From Metopolophium dirhodum (lineage: Eukaryota; Arthropoda; Insecta; Hemiptera; Aphididae), in assembly GCF_019925205.1 (NCBI RefSeq), contig NC_083563.1, forward strand, positions 8,184,001 through 8,248,000: 64,000 nucleotides of DNA. Reading direction: 5' to 3'. This document shows positions 36,639-50,927 of the stretch, piece by piece; positions within the stretch are counted from its first letter, which is position 1; each line of letters opens with the position of its first letter. The notes under the pieces are model-generated. The model was given only the letters and a program-made list of their open reading frames with translations. It searched no databases and was not told the origin of the DNA. The position numbers and the translations under genes were made by a program.

Positions 36639-39600
36639 TAATGTAAATTATGCGAAAATACCAATATTTATTTTGAGTTCAACACTAAATTTCAATACGT
36701 GTTGATATAATGATATAATAATATAATAATATAAAATATAAAATCAAATTAAAAATACAAAATGTAATATAGTTACATACATACTCAGATAACATGAAAT
36801 CACATAATTATAAGGAAGTAATTGAAAGCTTTTACTATATTAGTAATAACGTATGACTTATTCCTTGCAACTTCATTATTGGTACATTGAATTCAATTGC
36901 AATTTTAATTAATAATCTATTGAGGTATTTTATACGCGAGTAGGGCCAAAAAGAATAAATAAATTATGTAAAAATTCACTCAAATAGAAATAAGCTTTGA
37001 TTAAAATGAGATTATACCAACTGACTGTAGTATTAAAGTAACCACCATTAAATAATGTTAATTTAAGCGGATTAGTTAGTTTGCCCCACCAGTGAGTCAA
37101 CTTTTAATTTTTTGAGTTTAGTTTAATTTAGTTTATTTATTTTTATTTTTTGTCCCTTCAGATTATTCAGTCATTTTTTTACACGCCTTGACCTGGCAGA
37201 CACTTCAATAAATCAACAGAAACTTTTCGAAAAGCGTTTCACTGCAAGTTTTCTAATTATCGGAAACAATGTTGACAGAGTGAATTTATTAGGGTGTGGA
37301 ATTCGAGAGTTTTCGATCAGTGGATAAAAAAAAAATGAATCACTATTGCATTCCTAGGTTTTCGCAATATGAAATAAACAAGTTTAAATTTTAGAAATAA
37401 GTGTTGTTTGTAATATAAAAAAAACTTACTCTATTGAAAACTTTAAGTAAGCACTTACCCAATTCTTGTAATATGGAAGATCATATACACCTATTATTTA
37501 AATCTAATAAGTTTTGATAAAATAATTGTACTGATTATCAAAAACATTTTTTCTTAGATCAATAGCATATTATATAATGTTTTATGATTTTCTTTTAAAA
37601 TATAACCGCTTTTTTTAAGCTATAAATTGTCGAAAATTAATCGTAATCTCAAGAACGTGTAAATTAGTCTAATTATGGCACATATTTAATTTTCAATTCC
37701 TAAATAGTGTAAACTCATCAAGAAACCACAGTTGAAATGACTCAATATCCATTTAGATTAAATAAATAATACTATCAAGACTATATTATAATATACTCAT
37801 GTCTATATAAATATGAAATACAATATTTCAACTTAATTACCTATAATATTGTATGATATTTTATTAAAAATAGTTAATATTGTTCAAATTTGACATTTTA
37901 GTATTATTAGTTATTGAACTAAAAGTTATTAATTGTACTTAATTGGACCAATGGTACTATATTGTACATTATAAAAAAGGGTAAATTCCAAAAATTTGAA
38001 TGTTAATAAAATCAAAAAAATTCAAAAACATAACTTTAGTAATTAGGTACATTGCTTAAACTGATTACTAATAAAATCCATTCAGAATACAATTTTTCGA
38101 ATTTAGAAAACCGAAGAAATCTTTTAAAATTATGTAAGTGAACTATCGTTTCAAATATTTTACAAATATGAAGTACATAATTATAAAATATGTTAGCTAA
38201 AATTTTTAATATTCTAATTAATTCTAATTAATATATTTTTAGCTTTTAATTCCAAATAAAAATTATAATACAAAATATTAAATACATTACAAAATTATTA
38301 TTTTTAACATAATATTTTTTATACTGCTTATACCATTAAATAAATTATGAATTTACAATATTGGTAAACTGTATAACTTATATTTTACTTAAATATTAAA
38401 AGAAAACATTTTTTCTATTTTAAAGAAAATTAAACATTATTCATTTATTTAGTTGTATACAGTAGGACCAGGCTAACCAGTATAGGTACTTGATATAACT
38501 ATTTGCACACTAGATGGCTGTAACAAGAGTTCAAATGTTCCTCCTTTTTAAAATAAAATAATACTTGATTTGAAATACGTCTATAATTATTATAGTTTGA
38601 TTATGCATTATTTTACTTTTAATTTATATTTTGGTTTACAATCTTTCAGAACTTGTACAATTACAAGTGCTAGTGTTGCAAATAATGTTATAAAGTTGTT
38701 TTTTAATATCATGTAAGTTGTTATTTCATCACACCTTTTTTCTGGTACCTCAAATATCATATGAAATGTTTTTATAGCTAAAAACCAAAGAAATTAATTT
38801 TTTGATATGTATTTAAAAAAACGTACATTATAAAAATGTATCAGAATAATTAAATCTTCAATACATTTATACGTTATTTTTCATTCATTTACTAACGAAA
38901 CGAAATAACATTATCAACCATTCATTGCAATTCACATGTGGTATATTTATTTGAAGAAGTGACTATATACCCAAATGTAAAAAAAAAATCATTGTTACCT
39001 TAGGTTTTTATTAATTCATACAATACAAACATGTAAAACAAACGAGTTCGCAATTTATTACCATTAACAAAGCACATAATCAGATCGGGGTGGTCGGCAA
39101 ATACGTTGTTCCATTATAAACAGTACGTTAATTAACGGTTACAGAGACAAAACAAAAACAGAACTTTGAAGGAACTCGCGGGATGTTTTTAAAGAGCCCT
39201 GAAGGAAGACTGTCTGTACTGTCTGAAACAAGTATTTAATGTCATTTTCCTACTTTGGTTTTCAATTATTTAAAACAAAATGTGAATACAATAATATCTT
39301 AATTAATATTACTCAACAGCTAAGGTATTTCAATTATGCAATTTGAACAAAATTATCGATAGGATACATATCTAACTTATTTCATAGTGAGATTAATCGG
39401 AGAAATGGAAATTTTAGTAGGAATTCAATTACATAGATCAAATTTACTGTTGAGTTTTATAAATTGAAAAGTTGATACTATAATTCGGATACCTTAAAAT
39501 TAATCATAACTTATATTTCTGGACTATAAATGAAACTGTTATATAATTTTATCTAATCAACTGCACATACAATATTTGATGAATATGAATATTATTATTT

Positions 39601-40300
39601 TAATTTAATATCTCTATCTGTAAGCATTGCTACCGATTTAAATAGATAAAATGTAAAATCATCTTAAACAAGATTAAATACAATTGTTAAATAACTCCTT
39701 ATATTCAATAGAATATTATCAGATATTGTAAAATACATAGAACTAAATTGATCCATAAAATAATGATTATTATAATAATCTTACAACAATTTTATATCCA
39801 AGAAATCCTAATCAATGAACTATTTACAAAAGAATTATTTTTAGTTTTATTGATTTGCAAACAAAAATAATATTGAATAATAACAATGGGTGATTCCATT
39901 TTAATTATCTAATTTATTGTTGAAGCTATTCAGTATTTTTTGTTTTATAATCTCAAGATAAAACAATCAGCGTATTTTTTTTTATTTATGTGTCGAAATA
40001 CCCTAAAGAAATTTTAAAATGTCTTTAATAATATTTTGAATTATCCGCTTAAAATTGTTTTCCTGATGCAATGATTTATGATTTAATGAAAGTTTAACAC
40101 ACTCAATAAAAGTGGAATGACATCATCAACGACGAGTTAAACTCTCAAATCCTCAGATTTAATTATTTTGGTTGTCATAAAATATCCGTAAAGAGCATCT
40201 TAAACAATAATTGAAAGCACTAATTTAACTCGTAATATTAAGCATACAATTTTCTTAAGTATTAATTTAAATTGTGGTATTACTAGTCCTTTTTAAGCAC
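36639..40300. other. AT-rich spacer
   Basis: A stop-to-stop frame at 37127-37327, behind a TTTTTTGTCCCTTCAG acceptor, reads LFSHFFTRLDLADTSINQQK onward but has no start and no donor that supports an exon. Otherwise nothing. Confidence 0.55.
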
Positions 40301-40790
40301 ACAAACGTTATATAGGGAAATGAGAGAGGACAAAATCCCCCATATGAGTCCCTAGCCAAAGGCATTAAAAACTATGCCTGCTTAAATCCACTCGTTAATC
40401 GACCCAACAAAACAGGCCTGTAAAAAACAACCCATTGTGAGTTCTCTTTGTTATTATATTCTATATTTGTAAGAATTAAGTCAAGTATTATATATATATA
40501 TAAATGTTTTTTTAACTTATTAAAATAAGCATAGGTTATGAGAGGGATAATGTGTTTTGTCGTTAAATTCGTTAAAAACCTAAATGGATAGTTATTTAGT
40601 CCATAGAAATAAAAAACCTTTAATTTATTATTTTACGTTGAGAGTTACGTACCTTTTTAATGAACTTCCCTATACAAAAAATACAAAAAATACAAAAAAA
40701 CACTATTCTATTAAAGCTGTCGGAGACGGCTATTTATTAAGGGACAAAAATTCAGGCAATTTCTAGTTTCGAGGTGCGGCGGCCATACAA
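40301..40790 (+). other. GC-raised patch with a 60-codon ORF (40584-40766)
   Basis: The patch opens near 40310 with non-AT-rich sequence and contains an ATG at 40584 followed by 60 codons (MDSYLVHRNKKPLIYYF at the start). It includes a triple ACAAAAAAT-type repeat that encodes KNTKNTKKH. No domain is seen. It may be a mobile-element remnant. Confidence 0.2.
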
Positions 40791-41440
40791 CAATCTGTAC
40801 AGAAAAATAAAATAAAACCATTTCAATGATCAAAAATGGAAAAAATGATCATGCCTCATATAAGTCAGATTTTAAACATTTTTTGTTATTTGAAAAAAGA
40901 TGACTTCGTTCAAGTTAAATTGTACTTTGATTTTAAATTGATATTAAATAACTCCTGAAAAATAAATTTATAAATACTCAAACGTTAGGTTGATGTGATT
41001 TTATACAAGTTATTACAACTTTCGAAATTAATTTTCGGCCTGCATAACGTCTTAATTTAAAAAAAAATAAAAATATTTACTTAGCTTAAACTATTTTTCG
41101 TTGTTTGGCCATTAATGAATTTATTATATAATATAACATGTTACAAATTTATGTTTCACTATATCACCATGTAATTTTTTAAAATTGCCGGCTTGGGCGT
41201 TGAATTATATATATAAATAAATAAATAACAATAAATGTGGTTCGCTCTAAACAACCAATAATAATATTTAGTATTTATTTAACTAATAGATATTTTAATT
41301 TTAAAGGTAAACTGAATTTGTTTCATAAGAAAATTCAGTCCTTTTTGAAATAAGAGAAATATAAAACTGAGGCCTGACAACTAATATGTTCGTGACAATT
41401 TTACCCCAAAAAAATTGCGTCTAAAAAAGTCCAAGGATTC

Positions 41441-41476
<36 letters not shown>

Positions 41477-41478
41477 TT
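41441..41478. repeat. (ATT)n microsatellite with internal inversion
   Basis: Four ATA units are followed by nine ATT units, forming a small hairpin-capable tract. Confidence 0.85.
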
Positions 41479-43019
41479 TTTTTTTTCAACGCCATTTAAG
41501 AACATTAGATTATATTTATATTTACACTTTATTATATAAATTTTGTCTAAATATATTAAGTTGTATAATCTCATTTCCTTAAGGATGTATTATTTATAAA
41601 TCCACATTTAATAACTTTGATGCATGTCGATTTAAAAATAATATATTTTACATTACCTTACGATAAACCTTTTAGAATATGTTTCAAGTATGAATCATTT
41701 ACTTAAGTCAGCAGAACTGTTGAAGTACGATTAATCTACATTAAAATAATTTACAGTAATTAAAATCATAAATTATGTTAATTTATCCATTTTAAGACCA
41801 CGTAATAATTAATTATGTAATACATTTAAATTGTCCTGTGCAATTACGAAATAATTGGTACCTACGATATTTAGAACTTCGTCATGTTATTTAGGTTCTA
41901 TATAATATATTATTAATTAAACTAAAAGTTACGATTTTTTTGTATGTACACACAGGACATAATACTTGTGTACAATCCAAACAATTAGCTCATATAATAA
42001 AGTTACTTGAAAACTATAATATATGTGTATATTATGTTGTTAAGCAACTTATATAAACAATATTGGTGTACGTATTTTTTCGTGGCCTCTATTCCAGTGA
42101 TTTTCGTAATTAAAAATAGTATTCAAATATCAATTGTAACTTTAACAGTTATTAAACCGTCGATGTATAATACTCCAATCCTCGATACAAATAGCGTTTG
42201 TAACATAACCTATATTTTAAAATATATTAAAATATTTACTGCGTATTGTACACAAATGATAGCTATAATATAATATTATCAATCGAATTTACAATAATAT
42301 ACGAACAATTTACAAATGTCTAAATTAATTTACTTCTTTATTATAGCATCAGTAAATTAAATATCAATATTTATTCAATTTCAATATAAATTATACAGAA
42401 ACATAAAGCATAAAGCTAATTGCACATTTTCACATAATGTATTTTATTTACTATATCTAAAAGGAAAAAATTTTAAATTAAACACAACATTTCATGAATA
42501 CTAGGTAAATGTTAAATATTTAATATAAAACACCAAGCTGTTACAGACGTCGAAAATATTAGAGGGAAAAGTAAAAAAATTACATATGCTGCGATATAAA
42601 AAGTTAGGTTTGTGTGTAAAAAATCAGTAATTGTAAGTAAACATTTCCTACAAATTAAAATTATGTTATATACAATTATTTTTGGAAAAACTATTAAAAA
42701 ATTGAAATAAAATATTTTTATGAATAGTTATTAAATATATTGTACATTTAAATTGGATATTAATAGTTTAATTAACTACAACAATAAGACATAGGTAGTA
42801 TAAAAATTAATTTATAAAAATACAATAGTTTTCAAACATTGAAATACCTCTATAATTCAAATTTCAACAATATTCATGATAATAAGTATGTTTATTCAAA
42901 TTTATTTTCACATTATTGTAACACCATGTTTCCGGTTGTTACAGGGTCGGCATTAAAGTCCACGTAAATATTTGATGATCACATATTGTATAGTTCATGT
43001 ACCTATCTATATATTATTA

Positions 43020-43045
43020 GTGTGTGTGTGTGTGTGTGTGCGTGT
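43020..43045. repeat. (GT)n microsatellite
   Basis: Ten perfect GT units followed by GCGTGT. Confidence 0.9.
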
Positions 43046-43178
43046 ATACAATTTACAATATAGGTGAAGCTACAGCAATTGTCCTCACAAAGCAGGCTTC
43101 GGAAAAGACGGTGTTACGAACTGGGGTATAAAACAATAACCCGAGTGTTGTATCAAACTCTCGTAACCTTCTGCATCC

Positions 43179-43198
43179 TATATATATATATATATATA
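43179..43198. repeat. (TA)n microsatellite
   Basis: Perfect TA run. Confidence 0.9.
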
Positions 43199-45239
43199 AT
43201 ATAACCACCCAGCCATAGCCATCGGTCTTATTTACAATAAGGTTTTATTTATTCACGCCTAATTTGAGGGTGAGTAAACAAAAACAGGTGTCATAGTAAA
43301 GATAAGATGAATGGTAAAAATCCTTTTTGCTTGTAAATAATGACGGAGCAACACAACGGTAGCATTATGGCAGCGGTGTGATGTGGGGGGGGGAAGGAGG
43401 AAAAATGTCAAATTATAAGGGTTACGCTATGGAGAGGCGGTGATAGCGACCTTACGCCTGTGGTTTAAGCTGTTGATCACTCATAGGGGAGGCCTTAGAA
43501 AAACCTCATTATCTTTGCGGTGAACTCAGAACGCCCGACGTATGTTGTGTTTGTTTGATGGGTACTATAGTTGTACCTATACGTTTGCACCAAAGTGTTT
43601 AAAGAATTTTTCAATCACTAAAACTACTAAACGCAATAGTATAATATTATCATGCTAAAATATACGTAGTAAATTCAAGTGAATGCATAAATGCATAAAT
43701 AAATATTTAGTTTTTTTTTTACTGTTACTTTAGCTTGTGATATTGTAGGTAAAAAGAAAAAAAAATTCTAGCTATGTGATTAAATAATAATCATATTTGG
43801 AACAGTTACGTCGTAGTCTGTATGACTGTATAATATTATGCACAGTGGAAATTCAATAGATTCAGAGCGTAGAATGTATTTTCTTTAAAACTTGAATTAT
43901 AAATATATTATATAATATCATGTAAATTGCAGTATTACAAAGGCAACAATAACGATTTTATTAACGATTGAAAATTTTTTTTCGAAATACTAAAATAATT
44001 TATTTTACATTTGAGTAATGTTACATATATATAATATAATATAATACATACCAACTAAACAACAATAAATATTTATTATTTGAATTCGTAAAAAGTAGAA
44101 TGACCTTTGACGGAAGTTTGACTTCTAACAGACTTTGTAGTTTGTACAACACTTTATTATAAATTCTCCATTGTCTAGCACCAAGTATACTTTTTCTACA
44201 CGATAAAGCATTGTACAAGTAGTAGGTATATAATAACACATACTTACGTCATATCACATTACATCAACACAGTACAACACCACATACCACACTCTTGTAA
44301 ATAATATAAGCACTAAGTTTCTTGCACTAAGAGGAAATGAATAAACAACCTAAACATATTATAGTACCCAGGTTCTGGTTGACGGTACTTCATAAAAATG
44401 GGTTTAATCATGGTTTTTTTTCATAAACATGTATATATATTATAATAATACACTGGATCTTCATAGGTACCTACTATGTCTTTGAGCAGTATTTTACACG
44501 TCCTACTTTGTAAAAAAATATCTGGCGCACTGTTTGTTTTCTCTCTCTGAACCACACGTATAACATGGTGAATTTTAGTTCAGCAAAACCGACCATGTTA
44601 ACCTTAGTTTTAGGGTGAATAGACCCATTATCAAACTTAAAGTTGAGAATACACTTGTGTTCTTACATTGGCTTTTTTACAATATTTCAAAGAGATAATA
44701 TGTTCATTTTATTTAAACCGTATCATTTTGCATGCCCATAATTTGCATATAAATCTAAATATCTTATACAATCTACAACTAGAACACGGATAAAAATCTT
44801 AACTTTACGTTTGGTAATAGGTCAATTCACTCTATTACTAAATCTAACAGCACAATAAGGTTGGTTCAACTGAACGCCACTTTTCCATGTTGCACGTGAG
44901 TCTCCAGGGAGATGAATATTGCTCTGCCATACTCTTAAGATGTAAATTCTATAATAGTATAATATACAGTACTACAGCAGGAATAATATTATAATATAGG
45001 CATTATAAAATATTACAGTTTATATACTATTAATACCAACTATTTGCATATTATAATATTGGTATATTATAGTTCATACACATTACACACCGAGATAAAT
45101 TATTTTTTTAATTATTTATTAATTATTAATTAATTATTTATAACCTGATTAATAATTTTTAATTTCATCAAAATGTTTTTAACTGTTGAATTTTACTATT
45201 AGCATGACAACTAAATTGTGTTTTACGACTTTTTTTTTG

Positions 45240-46129
45240 TTTTGTTATGGCGTGATTCGTATCTCTGTTCTCTGATTCTAAATTATTGTTTTACAAATAG
45301 TCGCTCTGCTGTATAGTAGGTGTCAAGTAGACATTGTCACTAAGTAGGTCACTGTTATGAATGTGTTACATTTTAATTCAACGATAAACCATTATAAACG
45401 ATGAAAAACGATTTTGAACGGAGACTGTCTGTCAGCCAATATTTCTATGAATATTTAAGTATATATTTATATCGGAATTGGTAATTTAATTATCTTTAAA
45501 GTAATATTGTACGGAGGTTAAAATAATTTTCCAGAATAAATAATTCTTATAATAAATATAATGTTTAGTAGCTGGTATTTTTAATCTTATAAAGTTATAA
45601 GTTAATAACGACCTTCTGCGGTAATACGGTGTAAATAGGTTCGTGGTGTAAATAGCTTAAAATTTATATAAATATTTTGAAAATATCTGTGTGTACCTAC
45701 CTACAGTAAATAATAATATACATATAATAGCGAAAAGTTTCAACAGTATCTACGAATAACATTTTTTGAATTACAACATAATTATTATTAAAATCGTTAT
45801 AATGTGTATAGAAAATGATAATATTTTAAGGAATGTCACAAGTTTCCACAATAAATATTTGTTGAATATATATGCAAAATAACGAAAATAGATTTAAACG
45901 TTTGAGTATCCAATGTCAACAAAATTTAAGCTTCAATCGCTCATAGTACATTTATGTGGTTTCACGATAAATTGTTTTTTTGAAATATTAGTAAAAAGTA
46001 GAATCTTGTTTTAAACTCTTAAACGTGTTAAAATTTAAAGCTGTATTCATTTTTAACAACAAAATAAATTATATATGTGATGAATTTGTTAAGCTTTCCA
46101 AAAATTTGAAATTTAAACAATTACGAATA
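45240..46129 (+). mobile_element. Composite element, older partial copy C directly upstream of copy B
   Basis: GCTCTGCTGTATAGTAGGTG (45304), GTAGGTCACTGTTATG and AAAACGATTTTGAACGGAGA with TCAGCC are diverged versions of the leader and inner inverted motif. Farther on are GTGTATAGAAAATGATAATA and a GAGTATCCAATG ... CGCTCATA block also found inside copies A and B. Copy B appears to sit within or next to this older copy. Confidence 0.6.
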
Positions 46130-47950
46130 AAAAAAGGTGGGTAAGTGGATGTCGCTCTGCTGTACAGTAGGTTACAAGTGGGTCACTGTAATGTATGGCG
46201 TTAAATTTGAATTCAATGATATAATATAATTGTATAAGAAAAACGATTCTGAGCGAAAACGGTCAGTCAGCCTATGATATAACCAAGTATATTTGATGAT
46301 ATTATTGTGAATTAAGTAATGTATATATAACCTATTTACGCGGAGCCATGTTTTAAATTTTCAATCCTTAGCCATAAAAGTTAAACATTTTATACATTTT
46401 TAACTACAAAATAATTAATAAATTATAAATTTAATAAATGTTGTCAACATTTGAACTTTAAATGCTTATAAAAAAAATTGTGCCTATGTATTTTTAATAT
46501 TTTTCAACTAGTATTAGAACGATATATCAGGAGCCTTATATTAAATTTTCACGCTTTTTTACCCAACAAATAAAATTTAATTGATATTTATAGAAAAAAA
46601 AAACTAAAAAAATTGAAAACTGACTATGTCCGTAAACAGTTCAAAAAGAGTCAAATTATTTTCAAAAATTTATCGTGTATAGAAAATGATAATATAAACA
46701 TTCAGTCAACATTTCGTGTCCCTACGGTCATTTGTTTTAGAGTTACACCAAAAACCAAAATCGATTTTCTCGAAAACAGATTTTGCGTAAAATTCCCGTT
46801 TTTCCTTAATTTTTCTTTTGTTTTTCACGTCGTTTTTGAAAACTACTGGGAAATTTTTACTTTTGACCCGCCAAAGTACCAACTAGATTCACTTTCCTAT
46901 CAGAAAAGTTACTGTTGAAGAAAATCCAAGCACTTTTACTGTCCTAAAAGGTGATGACAGACACAAAAATAAAAAAAATAAAAAATAATAAAAAAATAAA
47001 AAAAAAACACACATCATTGTAAAATCAGTACATTCATCGTTTCACTCAGAATCTAATATAATTTAATCTAAAATGTTCATGTATCTACAGTAATTCGTTT
47101 TTGAATAACAATAAAATAACAAAACCGCTACATGAGAAATCGAGTGAATATCCAATATTGTAAAAATATGAACTTCAAACGCTCGTAAAATTTTAATTTG
47201 ACTTTCTTATAGATTTTTTTTTATTGATAAAGGTAGATAATCTTATAAGGAATCTTGTATAACATTTTAAAATCTTAGATTTAAAAAGAAAAATGTTCAT
47301 GAATAACTCAAAATAATTTGGTAATTTTCGTGATTTTTCCATATTTTGTCTATTTTTGAACTTTAAATGCTTATAAAAAAAAAACTGTGATTAAGGATTT
47401 TTAATATTTTTCAAATTATGTCATTGTAACAATATAATAGGATTCTTGTATTAAATTTTCAAACTTTTTTACCCAACAAATAAAGTTTTATTGACATCCA
47501 TAGAAAAAAAAAATTATAAAATTGGAAACTGAAAATGTTCCTAATTAGTTCAAAATATTTTGAAAATTTTATCGTATACAGAAAATGCTAATATAAATGA
47601 CCAGTGAAAATTTCATGTGTATACGTTCATTTGTTTTAGAGTTACACCAAAAACCAAAATTTTTTGGAAAACTGATTCTGGGTAAAAATTCCCGATTTTC
47701 CTTAATTTTTATGTTGTTTTTCCCAGCGCTTTTGAAAACTATTGGAAATTTTAAATTTTGACCTACTCAATGCATCAACGATATTCTCTTTCCCATCGAA
47801 CAAGATACTGAAGTTGAAAATCTAATCATTATTTCAATTTTCAACTACTTATCGTGTACACAGACACAAAAAAAAATAAACAAAAAACAAAAAAAAAACA
47901 TACATCATTGTAAAATCAATACATTCGTCGTTTCACTCAAAATCTAAAAT
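46130..47950 (+). mobile_element. Composite element, copy B (two-unit, fuller second unit)
   Basis: This is near-identical to the 30541 copy over its first unit: leader at 46138, GATTCTGAGCGAAAACG at 46245, first end CTCAGAATC at 47045-47053. The second unit (47056-47947) is about 350 bp longer than in copy A, keeping a central part that copy A has lost. It ends at CATTGTAAAATCAATACATT followed by CACTCAAAATC. Sharing of the same two-unit order at both sites shows the composite moved, or was duplicated, as one piece. Confidence 0.75.
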
Positions 47951-48875
47951 GTGATAATTTTTTTTTGATATTATTATTATTTAATTGCTGCAAAAATAAA
48001 TAATTCAAAAACGTTCACATATGAAAATAATAAAGTATAAAAGGTAATATTATTGACCACTTCTTTCTGCCAGAGATTATTTGAAATAAATGAGACAAAT
48101 AAAAAATTTCTAGTGATGGATTATTGATCATCAGGTTTAATAGGTCGTGTTTTTATACGTAATAAAAACAAAAACGAAGAAATTAAAAAGGTAGATATAT
48201 GTAGTTAATCTACTGTGATGCACACGAATCAGTTCGATACATTTCGTTTGCATTACGAATTTTGTCAATTTAATATCTCATTGTAATATTGTATAATACG
48301 AGCATTAAGTACCTACGGTAAGAAACCAATTAATATCAGATGTCTGCGGGAATAACCTACATTATTTAATAATAATATTGTAGCTGCACGTTCGCCGATA
48401 AGACGTCATGTCATCACTCACAAATTATTATATCTAATAGCCACGGTAGCCGATCTTTTGTATAACTATCATTACCTACTAAAAAAATATATCAAAATTA
48501 AAATCAATCATTCGACTCGGTCGACATCCATACGTGAAATACGTTTTATTTTTATTCCTGAAATGCGATACAAAGTCTTGAGAGTATAATGTACCCCGGT
48601 ATACCTATACCCTGTGCCGATGGTATACATCACTATACTTATCATAATACTATGTAAATTTAATACTCAACACGATGGATACCAAGCAACGACAGTATAT
48701 ATAACCGCTGTTGTAGAAGCGCATGAATACTTGTCTATCTAACCGTTCGACGAACCTGCGAATAATATTATATGAGCACCATTACTGTGCGTTTTACCTT
48801 GACGGCTTGATACATCACCCTCGGCTCATATTATATTGAATGGCTCGTGTCTCGTTCCACAGCAGGAATTTCATC
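47951..48875. other. AT-rich spacer
   Basis: Mixed composition after 48500 but no frame, splice-bounded exon or element end is supported. Confidence 0.6.
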
Positions 48876-48883
48876 GCACTCCA

Positions 48884-49208
48884 CATAGGCGTAATCTGGG
48901 GGTAAATTCAGGGAGAGGAGGGGTCTGTGGAAAAAATCAAAATCTATAACATAGGTACGATAAATAAGATGCTTTAGTAGGTACATAGTTGTTACAGTTA
49001 TGAGTTAGTAGATGAGGTTCAAATTTCGAAACAAAATTCATAAAAATCACAAAGATCAAAAACGTAGGTACTAACAAACAAGCGTGCACAAAACAGTAAT
49101 ATATTTAATTTTGACTTCTGACTGGGGGGGGGGGGGGAGAGAGACACTATTGCCTCTTCAGTTAAATATCTCAGGTGGCTGTTGCCCTCCCCCCAGATTA
49201 CGCCTATA
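48884..49208. mobile_element. hAT-type MITE (325 bp), G-run interior
   Basis: The left end CATAGGCGTAATCTGGGGG and the reversed right end TATAGGCGTAATCTGGGGGG form an 18-bp near-perfect inverted repeat. Flanks GCACTCCA (48876-48883) and GCACTGCA (49209-49216) agree at 7 of 8 bases. A 14-G run lies at 49124-49137. The short minus-strand frames across it are composition effects. Confidence 0.85.
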
Positions 49209-49216
49209 GCACTGCA

Positions 49217-50629
49217 CATCACCACCACCGCAAATAATTCGCACTAGCGTTTGATCGTTAACCGAACCGAACCAAACGGCGAAAAAGGTCGGTAAATACC
49301 GTTCTTTCGTAAACGTAGTCGGAACGATAACGGAAAGAACCGCGGTTGCCCGTTGGCCACAATAACAACGGAGTGGAACGTGGTCACAGAATGTAAATCC
49401 ATTTATCGTGATCACGACACGACGACGGGCCAGTCTTTGTACCACGGACGAGGTGACCTCCGTAATTTTGCCGCAGGGTTTGGATGGACGCTTTCAATTT
49501 CAATGAAAGTTCATATTTCAACTGGACAAAAATGAAAATGTGTGTTTTAGATTTAAAAAAAAGAATAAAATGTTCTTATCGATCGCCAGGCAAAACCGTC
49601 TGTTCAACTATAGCTAGATTTTAAACATAATATTATACGTACAACCCATAACCACAACCGAGTGTTAACTTCAGTGCCAACTACTTTTAGCACGTGAACA
49701 AATACTAATAATGCGATTTAAATCATTTAACACGGATTATTGGAGAGTTAAAATGATAAAATATTGACTTTTTTTATGTTGCCTATCCAAAATAACTAAA
49801 AATAATTTTAAAATGGTCCTTTTAGCTGGTTATACTGATACAGAAAAATAAGTCACATGTTTATTGTTTGGTTTTTATTCCTTTTAATTCTAACTTAAAG
49901 TAACATTTTTTTTATTTTATCTTAACATGGCTGTACGTTTTGTGTCTGATATTTTGAAACTTATTAGTTTTTCTCAATGACTAATACAATTTTGCGCATT
50001 ATATTATACACGGAGACCAAATAATATGTATAATAATATTATAACTTATAGGGGGGTTCTATGGGCGGGAGTAAACGCCTTAGGTTGCACTTTTTGGTAT
50101 GGGTTATGGTATGGCTTATATTTTTTTTTGTAATGGATAGTGTAATCTTGTTGTGAAACTTTTTTTTATAATAATCTCATTATTATATACCAATCATGTA
50201 ACAACAAAATGAAAAAGACCATGTCATGAGGAAAATAAAATTTGTTTATTTTCTTTGCTGAATTTATTCTTTTCATTTAATTACATTATGTGCGAATAAT
50301 GTTCGAACAAGATCGGCTATTATAATTTATTATGTAGGTATTGACAATATTTAATAGTTTATATAATTAATATTATTGTTAAACCATTTTGGATGGGAAG
50401 GGGGCATAACTTAGCGAATCGAAACGCATGTAAACAACACTGTCTTTCATCGCTTTGAATGTAACGACGACCCAATGTCTTTTGATGATTGTACGTATTC
50501 TTATAACAGCCATTACTCATTATTGTAGCCGTATACAGATATATTAGGTATTTGTTTTGAATTATTAATTGTTTGAATTAAATAAAAATCATACTTTTTG
50601 CAAAATACCCCTTTCATATTGTAATAATT
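49217..50629. other. Spacer; CpG-rich at 49230-49500, AT-rich after
   Basis: The CpG-rich part has 60-95 codon frames on both strands, without domains. It may be regulatory. The rest is AT-rich with nothing supported. Confidence 0.45.
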
Positions 50630-50640
50630 ATTATTATTAT

Positions 50641-50917
50641 GGGGCCGAGTGGATTAAGGCGTCAGTTATGACGCACACTAGCGCTTGTTCAAACCTCGGT
50701 TCACGAGTGGCATTTTTCTTCGGGCAAGTCACGGTGTCCGGAGAGAAGTGCTGCCATCCCCCACCCGGGCATGGTAGATACCCACGGGTGCCCACTAAGA
50801 AATCTGCCAAATCAAAAACACACGTGTTTACTAACCTACAGTTCTTCCCCTACAAAGAAAAAACAAACAGCTAATGGCCATAGATGCCGAGCTTCACGAT
50901 CAATAAAAAAAAAAAAA
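50641..50917 (+). mobile_element. tRNA-derived SINE
   Basis: The head GGGGCCGAGTGGATTAAGGC matches a Leu/Ser-type tRNA A box, and CTTGTTCAAACCTCGG lies at B-box distance. A tRNA-unrelated body follows (with CGGGCAAGTCACGGTGTCC and CACCCGGGCATGG), then an A-rich tail at 50904-50917. An 11-bp duplication, ATTATTATTAT, flanks it (50630-50640 and 50917-50927), though this falls in a simple-repeat context. An internal Pol III promoter is expected from the two boxes. The ORFs crossing it are not genes. Confidence 0.8.
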
Positions 50918-50927
50918 TTATTATTAT

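Larger units (their letters stand above)
40791..45239. other. AT-rich spacer with GC-raised patches at 43060-43560 and 44480-44930
   Basis: The patches contain no long frame and no matched element ends. A CAGGGTCGGCA at 42942 resembles a hAT end without a partner. TAGGTACCTA occurs at 44464. Confidence 0.5.

Noticed and set aside
42942..42960. CAGGGTCGGCA resembling a hAT terminus
   Set aside because: No matching right end or 8-bp duplication was found.
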